Shown here in pieces: positions 8,843-18,302 of a DNA stretch of 64,000 nucleotides. A program made the translations under genes and the position numbers. How positions within the stretch are numbered: position 1 is the stretch's first letter; the number at the start of each line of letters is the position of its first letter. The stretch is from Amycolatopsis rubida (lineage in GTDB: Bacteria > Actinomycetota > Actinomycetes > Mycobacteriales > Pseudonocardiaceae), in assembly GCF_900115345.1 (NCBI RefSeq), contig NZ_FOWC01000015.1, positions 1 through 64,000 of the forward strand, given 5' to 3'. The notes under the pieces are model-generated. The model was given only the letters and a program-made list of their open reading frames with translations. It was not told where the DNA came from and made no database searches.

Positions 8843-9436
8843 CTACTTCTGGGAGAGCTCGCGCAGAGGACGCAGCCCTTCCTCGACGTACCAGGCGATG
8901 GGCCGGGCGCGGTCGTCCAGGTACCACTGTTCGAGGCAGGCGAAGTAGCCGAAGGCGAGGGAGTTCGCGACCACTCGCGCCTGGGTCGGGCTGAGCGCGG
9001 CCGAAGAGGCGAGTATGGGCACGATGAGCTGGCTTGCCCGGTCAAGCGAGGCTTGTGCGGCTAAGCGCACCGACGGTTCGGTGAAGAAGTATCGAATTCG
9101 CCGCCACGGGATGTCCGCTGACGGGTTGACGCTGTCTCCCGCTGAAGTTCGAGGAGCTTCATAGGCGACAACGGCCTCGATCAAGCTGCCTACCGGGTCC
9201 CGGCCGTCCAGGACGGTTTCGATCGTCTCCTGCCCCCAGGTGTCGAACTCGTCGGCGACGATGAGCCCTTCCTTGGTGCCGAAGTACCGGTAGATCGAAG
9301 AGGGGGACACTCCCGCTGCTTCGGCGACGTCCTCGATCTTCACGGGCGCGAATCCCCGTTCGTCGAACAGATCCAGTGCACGTTCCTGGATCGTGCGCAT
9401 CGCCGCCAAACGCCAGCTCTCCCGAAGTCCAGCCAT
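8843..9436 (-). CDS. TetR-family transcriptional regulator
   Basis: A 197-residue TetR-type repressor. The N-terminal helix-turn-helix is clear: ALDLFDERGFAPVKIEDVAE followed by AGVSPSSIYRYFGTKEGLIV. The C-terminal half is a helical ligand and dimer domain without a recognisable ligand signature. It is transcribed away from the membrane-protein/esterase/ABC-exporter operon starting at 9528, and the 91-bp gap holds a leaderless promoter and repeated AGTCACT elements. It therefore most likely represses that operon and itself, perhaps released by an exported compound. Confidence 0.92.
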   Translation of the reverse strand: MAGLRESWRLAAMRTIQERALDLFDERGFAPVKIEDVAEAAGVSPSSIYRYFGTKEGLIVADEFDTWGQETIETVLDGRDPVGSLIEAVVAYEAPRTSAGDSVNPSADIPWRRIRYFFTEPSVRLAAQASLDRASQLIVPILASSAALSPTQARVVANSLAFGYFACLEQWYLDDRARPIAWYVEEGLRPLRELSQK

Positions 9437-9470
9437 GCGGGAACGCTAACACCGCGGTCACCGCGCAGCA

Positions 9471-9545
9471 AGTCACTTTCATGCAGGTGTTGACTCTCCG
9501 CTTCCAAGGCGCATAGAGTCACTATCTATGAGACAGTCACTTTCA
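9471..9545 (+). promoter_or_regulatory. Leaderless promoter and candidate TetR operator region
   Basis: TTGACT (9490-9495) and TAGAGT (9514-9519) are spaced by 18 bp, which puts the transcript start at about the ATG at 9528. AGTCACT occurs three times in direct orientation (9471-9477, 9517-9523, 9535-9541), and twice as the longer AGTCACTTTCA (9471-9481, 9535-9545). An inverted repeat ATAGA-N7-TCTAT (9513-9529) covers the -10 box and start codon. These are plausible binding elements for the divergent TetR protein. Confidence 0.6.
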
Positions 9546-10001
9546 GAACAGCTCGGGGGTGAAGGCACCCGGAAGCGTCGGGTTCGCCGTTTGCCCGCAG
9601 CCGTGCTCTGGACCGGTACCGCTGCCTCCGTGCTTGCGCTTTTCGCCACGATCATCGACCAGGCCGGCAACCAAAGCTTGTACGGATACACTGAAGCCGC
9701 GTACGCGTCGCATGGGGTGACGCCGGATCCGGGGCTGGTCTACGCGATTCTGTATGCAGTCGCCGTCACGATCATCGTGCTCTGGGGACTGATGTTCCTG
9801 TCGTCGAGGGCGCGGGGATGGTGGGCGCCAGTTCTGTCGGCGGTTCCGGCCGTCGTCACCGGTACGATCGCGCTTCTGCTGTTGACTGCCACCGAGTACG
9901 GCGAGCGCGTCTTCTCTCCGGTGTGGGGGATCCTGGTTCTCCTTCCGGCGGTTCTGGGAGTCATCGCGACGATTTCGCTGGTGCGTGATGCGCGCCGCTG
10001 A
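9528..10001 (+). CDS. Small integral membrane protein, unknown function
   Basis: A protein of 157 residues with a basic N-terminus (RKRRVRR) followed by about four hydrophobic helices, near residues 25-45, 70-92, 98-118 and 130-150. I do not recognise the family; the layout resembles small DUF-type membrane proteins found beside ABC exporters. The ATG falls at the predicted transcript start, so it is probably translated leaderless. It is the first gene of the operon controlled by the divergent TetR gene, and its end overlaps the next start by 14 bp. Confidence 0.8.
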   Translation: MRQSLSEQLGGEGTRKRRVRRLPAAVLWTGTAASVLALFATIIDQAGNQSLYGYTEAAYASHGVTPDPGLVYAILYAVAVTIIVLWGLMFLSSRARGWWAPVLSAVPAVVTGTIALLLLTATEYGERVFSPVWGILVLLPAVLGVIATISLVRDARR

Positions 10002-10371
10002 GAAACGCGCGCTGATCGATCGATATGTGCGCGCGTACAACGAGTTCGACATCAACGGGATGCTCTCCACGCTGACACCGGACATCCGCTTCGAGAATCA
10101 CTCTGACCGGCAACTGACCGTCGGCAGCGACGGCGTCGAGGCGTTCCGGCAGCTCGCCGAACAGTCCGCAGCGCTCTTCGCCGAGCGCGAACAACGGGTT
10201 CTCTCCATCGGCCTCCATCCGGCGGGAGCAACCGCGCAGGTCGCTTACCGCGGGGTTCCAGCGGCACCGGTGCCGGGCGACGATCGGAGCGGCAAGGTGA
10301 TCGAACTCAAGGGGACGACCGAGTTCTCGTTCGAGAACGGAAAGATCGCAAAGATCGTCGATCGAAGCTAG
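9988..10371 (+). CDS. SnoaL/NTF2-like protein
   Basis: About 127 residues with the NTF2-like fold pattern: a helical start (KRALIDRYVRAYNEFDINGM), then TPDIRFENHSD and alternating strands ending in TEFSFENGKIAKIVDRS. Members include polyketide cyclases, isomerases and many proteins of unknown role. No catalytic residues can be assigned. The start is ATG 9988 or GTG 9985, both inside the end of the upstream membrane-protein gene. Confidence 0.75.
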   Translation: MRAAEKRALIDRYVRAYNEFDINGMLSTLTPDIRFENHSDRQLTVGSDGVEAFRQLAEQSAALFAEREQRVLSIGLHPAGATAQVAYRGVPAAPVPGDDRSGKVIELKGTTEFSFENGKIAKIVDRS

Positions 10372-10447
10372 CGCGCCATGCGCCGGAAAGCCAAGGACCG
10401 TTTCCTGCAGCCGGAAGCGAAAACTTCCCCGCACACGAAGAAGGAAA

Positions 10448-11428
10448 ATGACCAAAGACACAGATCGGCCCTCGCTGCGAATCCGGCTCTACGCGGCCCT
10501 CGGAAAAGAGCCCGAGTGGTCACGGATAACGGCCGAAGAACTGCACACCCTGCGGCTCAGAGTGAACCGTAAGCGTGCGTCGCCCCTGGCCCGCATCATC
10601 ACCGGCCGCATGGATCCGCACGCAACGGCCGAGTGGCGTGAAATGGCCTTGCCCGGGCGCACGCTCCCGGTACGCGTGTATCGCCCCTTCCCGGACCGCC
10701 ACGACACCGCTGGCGCGCTTCCGCTCGTGTTGCACGTGCATGGAGGCGGTTTCGTCGGCACTGCCGCGCAAAGCGATTGGATCAACAGTCATCTCGCGGC
10801 CCGCCTTCCGGCCGTCGTCATGTCCGTTGACCACCGGCTCCTGGCACCGGGCACACCGCTCGCCGATGCGGTCGATGACGGTTGGGAAGCACTTGAGCAT
10901 GTCTGCCGAGCACCCGAAGAGTGGGGAGTCGACCCCGGACGGGCCGCAGTGTTCGGCGAAAGCGCGGGAGGGCTGATCGCGGCGCTCGTCGCGATCCGGG
11001 CGCGCGACGCTGGCCTGTCCCTGCGCGCGCAGGTATTGGCCAATCCTTGTGTGGATGTCGCCTCCAGCATGAATGACTTGCCGTCCTACCGCCGCTACGC
11101 CGAGAACCCCACGCTGACGACTGGCCAGATGGAGATGTTCCTGCGCCTCGCGCTGCCCCCGGGAACGGACGCATCGGCCCTGTCCCCTCTGCGTGCGGAG
11201 GATGCAAGCGGGCTCCCGTCCGCCCTTGTTGTCGTGCCCACCCACGATCCGATCTCTGACCAGGGGCGGCGCTACGCCGCACGTCTGCGGGAGAGCGGTT
11301 CTCCCGTCCAGGTGTCGGAATACCCGGGGGCCACTCACGCCTTTCTCAGCATGCCCAACCTCGTCCCCCAGGCGAAGGCGGCCCGCCCGGAGATCACTGC
11401 CTTCTTGGAACAGCGTCTGAACACCTGA
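10448..11428 (+). CDS. Alpha/beta-hydrolase, hormone-sensitive-lipase-type esterase
   Basis: A cytoplasmic serine esterase of 326 residues. The HGGG oxyanion motif near residue 98, the nucleophile elbow GESAGG with Ser172, the acid Asp267 (THDPISDQ) and His297 (GATHAF) form the complete triad of the HSL (family IV) group. The substrate cannot be told. It lies between an NTF2-like gene and the ABC exporter genes in one operon, so it may act on the same compound that the exporter removes, for example by hydrolysing an ester before export. Confidence 0.88.
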   Translation: MTKDTDRPSLRIRLYAALGKEPEWSRITAEELHTLRLRVNRKRASPLARIITGRMDPHATAEWREMALPGRTLPVRVYRPFPDRHDTAGALPLVLHVHGGGFVGTAAQSDWINSHLAARLPAVVMSVDHRLLAPGTPLADAVDDGWEALEHVCRAPEEWGVDPGRAAVFGESAGGLIAALVAIRARDAGLSLRAQVLANPCVDVASSMNDLPSYRRYAENPTLTTGQMEMFLRLALPPGTDASALSPLRAEDASGLPSALVVVPTHDPISDQGRRYAARLRESGSPVQVSEYPGATHAFLSMPNLVPQAKAARPEITAFLEQRLNT

Positions 11429-11471
11429 GCGGCACCTCCGCGCACGTGAACGGGACGAAGGAAAACTGATC

Positions 11472-13133
11472 GTGCAGACCAAGGAACTTCTGAAGCCCTA
11501 CCGGAGCCGGTTCGCGGCAATCATCGCGTTCTACGTCGCCGGGTCCGTCGCGGGCCTCGCACCGCTGCTGGCTGTCGCGGAGATCGGCAGGGTCCTCCTC
11601 TCCGCTGGGGCGACTGATCACCGGCATGCCTGGACGGCGGTGCTGCTCGGCGCTCTGGGACTCGTCGTCGGAGTCGTGCTCACTGCCGTGGCGGCCGCGC
11701 TCGGGCATGTGCTCGACGGGGAGGTGCAGCTGAGCTTCCGCAGGCAACTCGCCGCGAAGCTGAGCCGCGTACCTCTGAGCTGGTTCTCCGGACGCCGAAC
11801 CGGCGACCTTGCGAAAGCCGTGGGCGAAGACGTGAGCACGGTGCATCCGTTCATCGCCCACGCGCCCGGAGAACTCGTCTCCGCCTTCGTCGTCCCCCTC
11901 GTCGCGCTCTCCTACCTCTTTAGCATCGATGGGAGATTGACACTCATCACCCTGGTACCCGTCGTGCTGGCGGTCGGGTTGGTGCCGTTGATGATGACGC
12001 CTCCCCGGTTGCGTGAGCAACAGGAGTTCGACGAAGCAATGGGCGACATCACCAGCGCGGTCATCGAGTTCGTCGAGGGGATCGCTGTGGTGAAGAGCTT
12101 CGGCGGGTCCGGGCGTGCTCATCACCGCTTCCGCACTGCCGCCGACGGGTTCGTGACGGTCTTCACCCGATGGGTGCGGGGCATCTCCAGCACGGCCGCG
12201 GCCATGCAGTTCGTTCTCTCACCGGCATTCGTGCTGCTGGTCGTCTTGATCGGCGGCTCGGCCATGGTCAGCACGGGAAGCATGGCGGCCGTCGATGTGC
12301 TGCCCTTCCTCCTTCTGGGCATGGGGCTGACCGCGCCCGTCGCCGCTCTCGGCCACGGGTTCGACGAGCTGCAGGCTGCTCGACGCGCTGTGGCGCGGAT
12401 CGCGGAGGTGCTCTCGACACCGTCGATGACCGAGCCGGAGCACCCCGGTGCACCTGCCGGTCACCGGGTCGAGTTCCGCGGCGTTCACGCGGGATACGGT
12501 GACCATCGGGTGCTGAAAGGGATCGATCTGGTACTCGAACCCGGGACGACCACCGCGCTGACGGGCCCTTCCGGCAGCGGCAAGTCCACGCTAGTGCAGT
12601 TGCTGCCGAGGTTCTCTGATCCGACAGCGGGTGCGGTCCTGCTGGGCGGAGTCGACCTGCGGAACCTGAGCAGCAGCGAGCTCCACCGCCACATCTCCTT
12701 CGTGTTCCAGGACGTACGCGTCCTCCGCGCAACGATCGCGGAGAACATCTCGCTGGCCGTTCCGCACGCAGAGCAGGACGCCATCGTGCGGGCCGCCGAG
12801 CAGGCGAATATCCACCGACGGATTCTTGAGCTGCCCCGCGGGTATGAATCCGTGATCGGCGAGGACGTGGTGCTGTCCGGCGGGGAGAAGCAGCGAGTCT
12901 CGCTGGCTCGTGCGCTGCTCGCCGACACACCCGTGCTGGTACTCGACGAAGCGACCTCTTTCGCCGACCCGCAGACAGAACGCGCGGTGCGCCAGATGCT
13001 GGCCGCCCAGGCAAAGACGATCCTGATGATCGCGCACCGCCCCGAATCCGTTGCCGAAGCCGACACCGTACTGGTGCTCGAGCACGGACGCATCGGAGAA
13101 GCACGGCATCGGCCGGCTCGACAGGAGAACTGA
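11472..13133 (+). CDS. ABC exporter half-transporter (membrane domain plus ATPase), subunit 1
   Basis: A 553-residue half-transporter with an N-terminal six-helix exporter domain (about 15-310) and a C-terminal ATPase. Walker A is GPSGSGKST near residue 364, the signature is LSGGEKQRVSLARAL near 467, and Walker B is VLVLDEATSF. It starts with GTG, preceded by AAGGAAAA. The stop overlaps the next start (TGATG), and the next gene is its probable heterodimer partner. Paired genes of this type include IrtAB- and YbtPQ-like siderophore systems and drug exporters; the esterase and TetR in the same locus favour a small-molecule exporter. Confidence 0.88.
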   Translation: MQTKELLKPYRSRFAAIIAFYVAGSVAGLAPLLAVAEIGRVLLSAGATDHRHAWTAVLLGALGLVVGVVLTAVAAALGHVLDGEVQLSFRRQLAAKLSRVPLSWFSGRRTGDLAKAVGEDVSTVHPFIAHAPGELVSAFVVPLVALSYLFSIDGRLTLITLVPVVLAVGLVPLMMTPPRLREQQEFDEAMGDITSAVIEFVEGIAVVKSFGGSGRAHHRFRTAADGFVTVFTRWVRGISSTAAAMQFVLSPAFVLLVVLIGGSAMVSTGSMAAVDVLPFLLLGMGLTAPVAALGHGFDELQAARRAVARIAEVLSTPSMTEPEHPGAPAGHRVEFRGVHAGYGDHRVLKGIDLVLEPGTTTALTGPSGSGKSTLVQLLPRFSDPTAGAVLLGGVDLRNLSSSELHRHISFVFQDVRVLRATIAENISLAVPHAEQDAIVRAAEQANIHRRILELPRGYESVIGEDVVLSGGEKQRVSLARALLADTPVLVLDEATSFADPQTERAVRQMLAAQAKTILMIAHRPESVAEADTVLVLEHGRIGEARHRPARQEN

Positions 13134-14845
13134 TGATCCGCCTACTGCTCCGTGTTCTGGGACAGAAATACGCGCGTCCGTTACGTCGCACAGTCGCGCT
13201 GATGGTCGCCGCGGCGGTCATCGAGGGCGTCTCCTACGCGCTGCTCGTCCCCACCTTCCGCGCTGTGTTCAGCCCGGCTCCCGAGACGGCCTGGCCCTGG
13301 ATCATCGCCTTCGCTGTCGCCATCGCCGCCTACGGCGTCGTCCGCTACATCAGTGACCTCATGGGCTTCCGGGTTGGCGCAGCACTCCTGCGAGGCACCT
13401 ACCATCGCCTCGGCGATCACCTGGCGGCGCTGCCGACGGGGTGGTTCTCCGCCTCGCGAATCGGCGATGTTTCCGTCTTGGCGGGACGAGGGGTCCTGCA
13501 AGCGATGAGCGCCATCGCACATCTGCTCGGCCCCCTCATCTCAGCGACCGTGACACCGGCGACCATCGCCATCGTCATCTTCTGCATCGACTGGCGCGTC
13601 GGACTTGCGACGTTCGCGGTGGCGCCGGCGATCATCGCCCTCCGTTTCCGGACAGAGAAGTCGACGACCTCCGCCGATACGGATCGCATGACCCGAGAAC
13701 AAGAAGCAACCGGACGGGTCGTCGAATTCCTTCACGCCCAACCGGTTCTGCGGGCCGGCAGCCGAAACGCGGAACGCTTCGAGCTCTTGGACCGATCACT
13801 GCGCGAACTCGAAATCTCCGCACGCCGCGCGACGATCGCCACCCTGCCTGGCGCACTAGGGCTGACTGCCGTCGTGCAGGCGGCATTCACTGCGCTCCTG
13901 GCGCTCGCTGCCTACCTTGCCGTGGGCGGACAGCTGCGGGCGCCGGACGCGCTCGCCATCCTGCTCCTGGCCACCTTGAGCACCAATCCGCTACTGTCCT
14001 TGAACGAGATCCGCGGGAAGATCCGTGGCGCGCGCACGGTACTCGTCGGCATCGACGATGTCCTCCGAACCGAGCCCCTGCCGGTTGCCGTCCAACCCGA
14101 GACTCCCGCGCAGCACAGCCTGGAACTCGAAGCGGTAACGCTGCGAGCCGGTGACCGCACGGTGATCGACGACGTCTCACTGATCGCGCGGAGCGGACAG
14201 CGGCTTGCTCTGATCGGACCATCGGGTGCGGGCAAGAGCACGATCCTGAAACTCCTCGCCCGATTCTCCGACGTTGACTCCGGTGCCGTGCGCGTCGGAG
14301 GGGTCGACGTGAGAAACATCGACCCCGCGACCCTGATGGCACAATTCTCGATCGTCTTCCAAGACGTCTACCTATTTGCCGGAACAATCGAACAGAACAT
14401 CCGCCTCGGACGACCAGGCGCGACAGACGCGGAGGTGCGAGCTGCTGCTGCCGCCGCGCAGTTGGACGATGTCATCAGCCGTCTCCCCGAGGGCTGGGCG
14501 ACTGAAGTCGGAGAAGGAGGTGCGCGCCTCTCCGGAGGTGAACGGCAACGGGTGTCCATCGCACGCGCTTTACTGAAGAATGCGCCGATTGTCCTGCTCG
14601 ACGAGGTGACATCCGCCCTGGACCCGGTGAATGATGCCGCCGTGCACGCAGGTATTGATCGGCTGTGCGAAGGGCGTACCGTCGTCATGGTCGCGCACAG
14701 AATGCGCTCCGTTCGAGGTGCAGATCGCATCGTGTTCATTGACAACGGCCGAGTTCTCGAACAAGGAACTCATGCGGAACTTCTGCACTTGAACGGTCGC
14801 TATGCCGAGTACTGGAAGCTCTCGGATCCGAGCGGCGTTGCCTGA
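13133..14845 (+). CDS. ABC exporter half-transporter (membrane domain plus ATPase), subunit 2
   Basis: A 570-residue partner of the preceding half-transporter with the same layout: six helices, then an ATPase with GPSGAGKST near residue 361, LSGGERQRVSIARAL near 465 and Walker B IVLLDEVTSALD. Both subunits keep a full signature motif and a catalytic Glu, so neither looks like a degenerate half. The ATG overlaps the upstream stop by one base. It is the last gene of the operon. Confidence 0.88.
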   Translation: MIRLLLRVLGQKYARPLRRTVALMVAAAVIEGVSYALLVPTFRAVFSPAPETAWPWIIAFAVAIAAYGVVRYISDLMGFRVGAALLRGTYHRLGDHLAALPTGWFSASRIGDVSVLAGRGVLQAMSAIAHLLGPLISATVTPATIAIVIFCIDWRVGLATFAVAPAIIALRFRTEKSTTSADTDRMTREQEATGRVVEFLHAQPVLRAGSRNAERFELLDRSLRELEISARRATIATLPGALGLTAVVQAAFTALLALAAYLAVGGQLRAPDALAILLLATLSTNPLLSLNEIRGKIRGARTVLVGIDDVLRTEPLPVAVQPETPAQHSLELEAVTLRAGDRTVIDDVSLIARSGQRLALIGPSGAGKSTILKLLARFSDVDSGAVRVGGVDVRNIDPATLMAQFSIVFQDVYLFAGTIEQNIRLGRPGATDAEVRAAAAAAQLDDVISRLPEGWATEVGEGGARLSGGERQRVSIARALLKNAPIVLLDEVTSALDPVNDAAVHAGIDRLCEGRTVVMVAHRMRSVRGADRIVFIDNGRVLEQGTHAELLHLNGRYAEYWKLSDPSGVA

Positions 14846-15359
14846 CGGGCACAAGAAGGCCGCACGAGCCGCTTGCCCATGAATGGACCAGGATCCGACG
14901 CGTCAAAAATGCGCGAGACCGGTCGTGCGAGCTGGGTGAGAACGGTATTCCGCACACCGCCGAAATCGTGTGCGGACACCTGCCGCGTCAGCAGGTCGGC
15001 CCTTTCGTATCGTTGCACAAGCGAGGCGAAGCGGCAGGGCGGACACTGTGACGCGCCGCCGATCATCTCGGTCGCTTGCCTTGGCGGGTAACGCTTCGAC
15101 CAGTTCGGCCTGTTCGGACGATCCGGCTGTCGGCCGCGCTGGTCGGACAGGATGACCGCGGGGTGCGGCGACTCTCAGCAGATCGACGGCATCCTCGGCG
15201 AGGAAGTCGAGTATGTCGAAGCCAGCGACCCGAACGTGGTCGCGAGCCGCTGGTCTCGGGCGGTGTTCGGGAACCGGCACTCGATCCGCTCGCACACCTG
15301 ATCCACCTGCACCGTCACCACAATGATCTATCGCACGCCGCCCGAGTGCCGGTGTGGTG
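14846..15359. other. Intergenic stretch between convergent genes
   Basis: About 510 bases between convergent operons. No gene is supported. A short plus-strand frame near 15160-15300 (with LGEEVEYVEASDPNVVASRW) looks protein-like but has no start signal and is broken on both sides; it may be gene debris. I found no clear bidirectional terminator. Confidence 0.4.
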
Positions 15360-17522
15360 TCAGCCGGACCTCCTGGCCACGAAGGCGCGCACGATGTTCT
15401 CCGTCATCCGCGACACGCCGTTGTCGGTTTTGTTGTGCAGCAAGGCACCGGACCACGCAATGGACCCGGTCGAGAAGACCTCGCCCCCGCCGGGCGTCCG
15501 GAAGTAGACGATGTCCGCGTGCACCTCCGGGTCCTGTTCGCCCCCGCCGTGCTCGGGGAGGTTCATCGGGATCTCTTCGATGGCGCGCTGGTAGAAGTTG
15601 GAGTGGCCCCGTGACGACGCCAGGATCACCGCCTGCGGCGGGGTGCCGAGCGCCCGGTCCACGCGGTCGATCTCGTCTCCGGCCGCGCCGCCCATCACCT
15701 CGCCGTAAGCTCCGATCGGGTCCTCGTCGACGCCTTCGAAGACCCACGCCCACTCCGGATCGGCAGCGGCTTCGGACCGAGAGTACGGTTCCGAACGTCC
15801 CCAGCCCTGCGCCGCGAACCCGACTCCGCACAACGCCTGCGGCGGACGGCCGCGATGCCGCCAAAGCCCGCCCGGGCGGCCAGTCGAGGTCAACGTCACT
15901 TCGCCCGGCAGCGATTCCCAGCAGCGGATCCCGGCCTGCCCCCGCCGGATTTCGACGACGAGCGGCTCGGCACTGGCGACCCCGGTCACCCAGTACCAGC
16001 CATTCCCGCCGAGGTACAGCAGCCCGCCGCCGTTGTCCCGGTAGGCGGTGAGGGCGTCGAGCATTTCCTCGGAGGTGTACTCCGGGTGCGAGCCGGAGAG
16101 CACGGCGGCGTATGGCGCGAGATATTCCGCGCCACGGCTGTGGATCTCGTAGTCGGTGACCACATCGGCCTCGATTCCGCGCCGCGCGAGCCACTCGATC
16201 AGATACATGTCCGAGGAGAACGAACGCCCTGCGTCGACCAGCCACATGCGGTAGCCGCGGCGCATGTTCACGATCTGGCGCCGCGCCGAGGACGTGGTCA
16301 CGCCACTGCCATCGGGATGCGTGTCGTACATCGACAGCCCGAACGACGAATCACCGACGTGCGCCTGGTCCACGGCTTCGACAGTCACGTCCTGGTCCGT
16401 CATCGCACCGGCGTCGAGGCCGGTGAAGAGCGCTTCGTTGGCGTAGGCCAGATATGTGAAGGTCGGCAGCACGACGAGCACTTTGTTCCGCGCGTCGTCT
16501 GGACGAGGGACCACGATGAACGGCACCGTGTCCGAGCCCGCTTCGTTGCGGACCACAACGCCGTACACGCCGCTGGCCAGTTCGTCCGGTAGCGGGGCGG
16601 AAAGCACGGTCTCCCAGCCGGCATCGAAGAGATCCGTGGAATGGAAGTGCACGGCCGCGTATTCCGCTGGCGCATCGGGGAAAGCCAAGTGCCGGCCGGT
16701 GAACAGCCGGCCCGTCACTCCGCGCGTGGGACCGTTGACGAGGACGCCGTCCGGCTGCCCGCCGGCGACGGCCGTGGCAACCGACGGATCGGCGCCGCGA
16801 CGGTAGGAAAGATCCCACCCGGCGACCAGCGGGAGGTCGCCGATCCGGATCTCGCCACGCGCGATCGCCGCGACCTCCGCCCGGGTGAGCACCGAGGCCG
16901 TCACGAACGGATCCTCGATCTTGCCGGTGAAGTGGTCGTCGGCGAGACCGTGCGCGCCACTGGCGACCGCCCCCACGGCGATCGGGCCGGTGAGCTGAAC
17001 GCCGGCCGGCCGGCGCGGCGCCGTCTCATGCCCGGCCACGCCGCGCAGGCTGTCGACCGGGACGACGGTGATCGCCGCGTCCTCTCCCAGACTCGCCACC
17101 ACCAGGTGCCACTCGTGATCCGCCAGGCGAGGGCCGATCACCGGCCCGAGGGCCGGCCTGCCGTCCAGGACTCGCAGCGCGATCCCGCCGGGGAGCGCCA
17201 CGAGGGTTTGCGTCCGAGCCGCCGCGAAGTCACCCGACCAGACAAAGGCGCCGAAGGAAACCGTGGGCGACTGGTCCGGCGCGGCAGCGCTCGGCTCGCC
17301 GACGAGGTAGGAGCCGACCCGCGTCTCCTGCACCGACGCGTCGTAGGTCCCGGCGTTGATCCACGGAATCGCGGAGTCGAGCGACGTGTCGTCCGCGGCG
17401 GCATTGACCAGCCGGACCAGGCTGATGTCCACTGGCCCTTCGGCGCTGACCTGCACCTGGATCACCTGACCCCGCTCGTAGCTCAAGGAATCGGTGTACG
17501 CGCGGACGGGGAGAGGGGGCAT
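15360..17522 (-). CDS. N,N-dimethylformamidase-like large subunit
   Basis: A 720-residue protein matching the large (beta) subunit of N,N-dimethylformamidase, an iron amidohydrolase that splits formamides into amine and formate. The N-terminal 200 residues form a jelly-roll/lectin-like part (SLGEDAAITVVPVDS region). The C-terminal catalytic part includes NKVLVVLPTFTYLAYANEAL, TDYEIHSRG, SGSHPEYTSEEMLDAL and GGGLLYLGGNGWYW. The ATG at 17522 has GAAGGAG upstream. No gene for the small alpha subunit lies next to it; instead an SDR and a flavin reductase precede it on the same strand. The substrate may therefore be an amide or imide other than DMF. Confidence 0.82.
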   Translation of the reverse strand: MPPLPVRAYTDSLSYERGQVIQVQVSAEGPVDISLVRLVNAAADDTSLDSAIPWINAGTYDASVQETRVGSYLVGEPSAAAPDQSPTVSFGAFVWSGDFAAARTQTLVALPGGIALRVLDGRPALGPVIGPRLADHEWHLVVASLGEDAAITVVPVDSLRGVAGHETAPRRPAGVQLTGPIAVGAVASGAHGLADDHFTGKIEDPFVTASVLTRAEVAAIARGEIRIGDLPLVAGWDLSYRRGADPSVATAVAGGQPDGVLVNGPTRGVTGRLFTGRHLAFPDAPAEYAAVHFHSTDLFDAGWETVLSAPLPDELASGVYGVVVRNEAGSDTVPFIVVPRPDDARNKVLVVLPTFTYLAYANEALFTGLDAGAMTDQDVTVEAVDQAHVGDSSFGLSMYDTHPDGSGVTTSSARRQIVNMRRGYRMWLVDAGRSFSSDMYLIEWLARRGIEADVVTDYEIHSRGAEYLAPYAAVLSGSHPEYTSEEMLDALTAYRDNGGGLLYLGGNGWYWVTGVASAEPLVVEIRRGQAGIRCWESLPGEVTLTSTGRPGGLWRHRGRPPQALCGVGFAAQGWGRSEPYSRSEAAADPEWAWVFEGVDEDPIGAYGEVMGGAAGDEIDRVDRALGTPPQAVILASSRGHSNFYQRAIEEIPMNLPEHGGGEQDPEVHADIVYFRTPGGGEVFSTGSIAWSGALLHNKTDNGVSRMTENIVRAFVARRSG

Positions 17523-17542
17523 GAGAAGGCTCCTTCGGGTGT

Positions 17543-18298
17543 TCAGGCCGGACGGCCGGCCAGATAGCCGCCGTCGACCGCGAGATTCACGCCGTGCACG
17601 TAGTCGGCCAGCGGCGAGCAGAGGAACAGCACCGCGTTCGCGATCTGCTCCGGAGTCGCCCACGCCTTGGCCGGGATCGCCGCGGTGATCCCGGCCTTGG
17701 TCGCGGAGTCGTAGATCGCGGTCATCTCGGTGTCGGTGAACCCGGGCAGCACGGAATTGACGTTGATGCCCTCGGCGGCGTAGTCGAGTGCCAGCTGCCT
17801 GGTCAGATTCACCACCATGCCTTTGGCCGCGCAGTACGCCGCGAAGCCGGGGTTGCCGACCTGCCCCGAGACGGAGCCGACGAGGACGATCTTCCCGCCT
17901 CGCCCGCTCGCCCGGATCTGCCGGAGCGATTCGCGGGCCGAGAAGAACATGCCGTCGACGTTCGTGGCCATGTGCCGCCGCCAGAGTTCGTCGTCGGTGT
18001 CCAAGGCCGATCCGGGCGCGAGCACGCCGGCGCTGTGCACGGCGAGGTCGAGTCCGCCGGTACCGGCGATGTCCGCGAACACCTCGGCGGTCTCCGCGCT
18101 GTCGGTGATGTCGAAGCGCCGGTGGGTGATGCGTGCGGCCGATTCCGGCGAGCATCCCGGGTCCGGCGCGACCGCCCGCCTGGACAGCGTGACCACCCGC
18201 GCCCCGGCCTCGGCGAGGAGGCCGGCGGCCGCGCGGCCGATGCCCGAAGTGCCGCCCACGACAACAGCGGTCTTTCCGCGAAGATCGATCGGGAGCAC
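17543..18298 (-). CDS. SDR-family NAD(P)-dependent oxidoreductase
   Basis: A classical short-chain dehydrogenase of 251 residues. The cofactor motif GGTSGIG lies near the N-terminus (VVVGGTSGIGRAAAGLLAEA), followed by the strand block HSAGVLAP, the catalytic Ser in GSVSGQ, and YCAAK with Tyr and Lys. The typical C-terminal VLFLCSPLADYVHGVNLAVD is present. It starts with GTG and sits 20 bases upstream of the dimethylformamidase-like gene, so it probably acts in the same pathway on an alcohol or ketone. The cofactor preference is not clear. Confidence 0.88.
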   Translation of the reverse strand: MLPIDLRGKTAVVVGGTSGIGRAAAGLLAEAGARVVTLSRRAVAPDPGCSPESAARITHRRFDITDSAETAEVFADIAGTGGLDLAVHSAGVLAPGSALDTDDELWRRHMATNVDGMFFSARESLRQIRASGRGGKIVLVGSVSGQVGNPGFAAYCAAKGMVVNLTRQLALDYAAEGINVNSVLPGFTDTEMTAIYDSATKAGITAAIPAKAWATPEQIANAVLFLCSPLADYVHGVNLAVDGGYLAGRPA

Positions 18299-18302
18299 GG
18301 TG

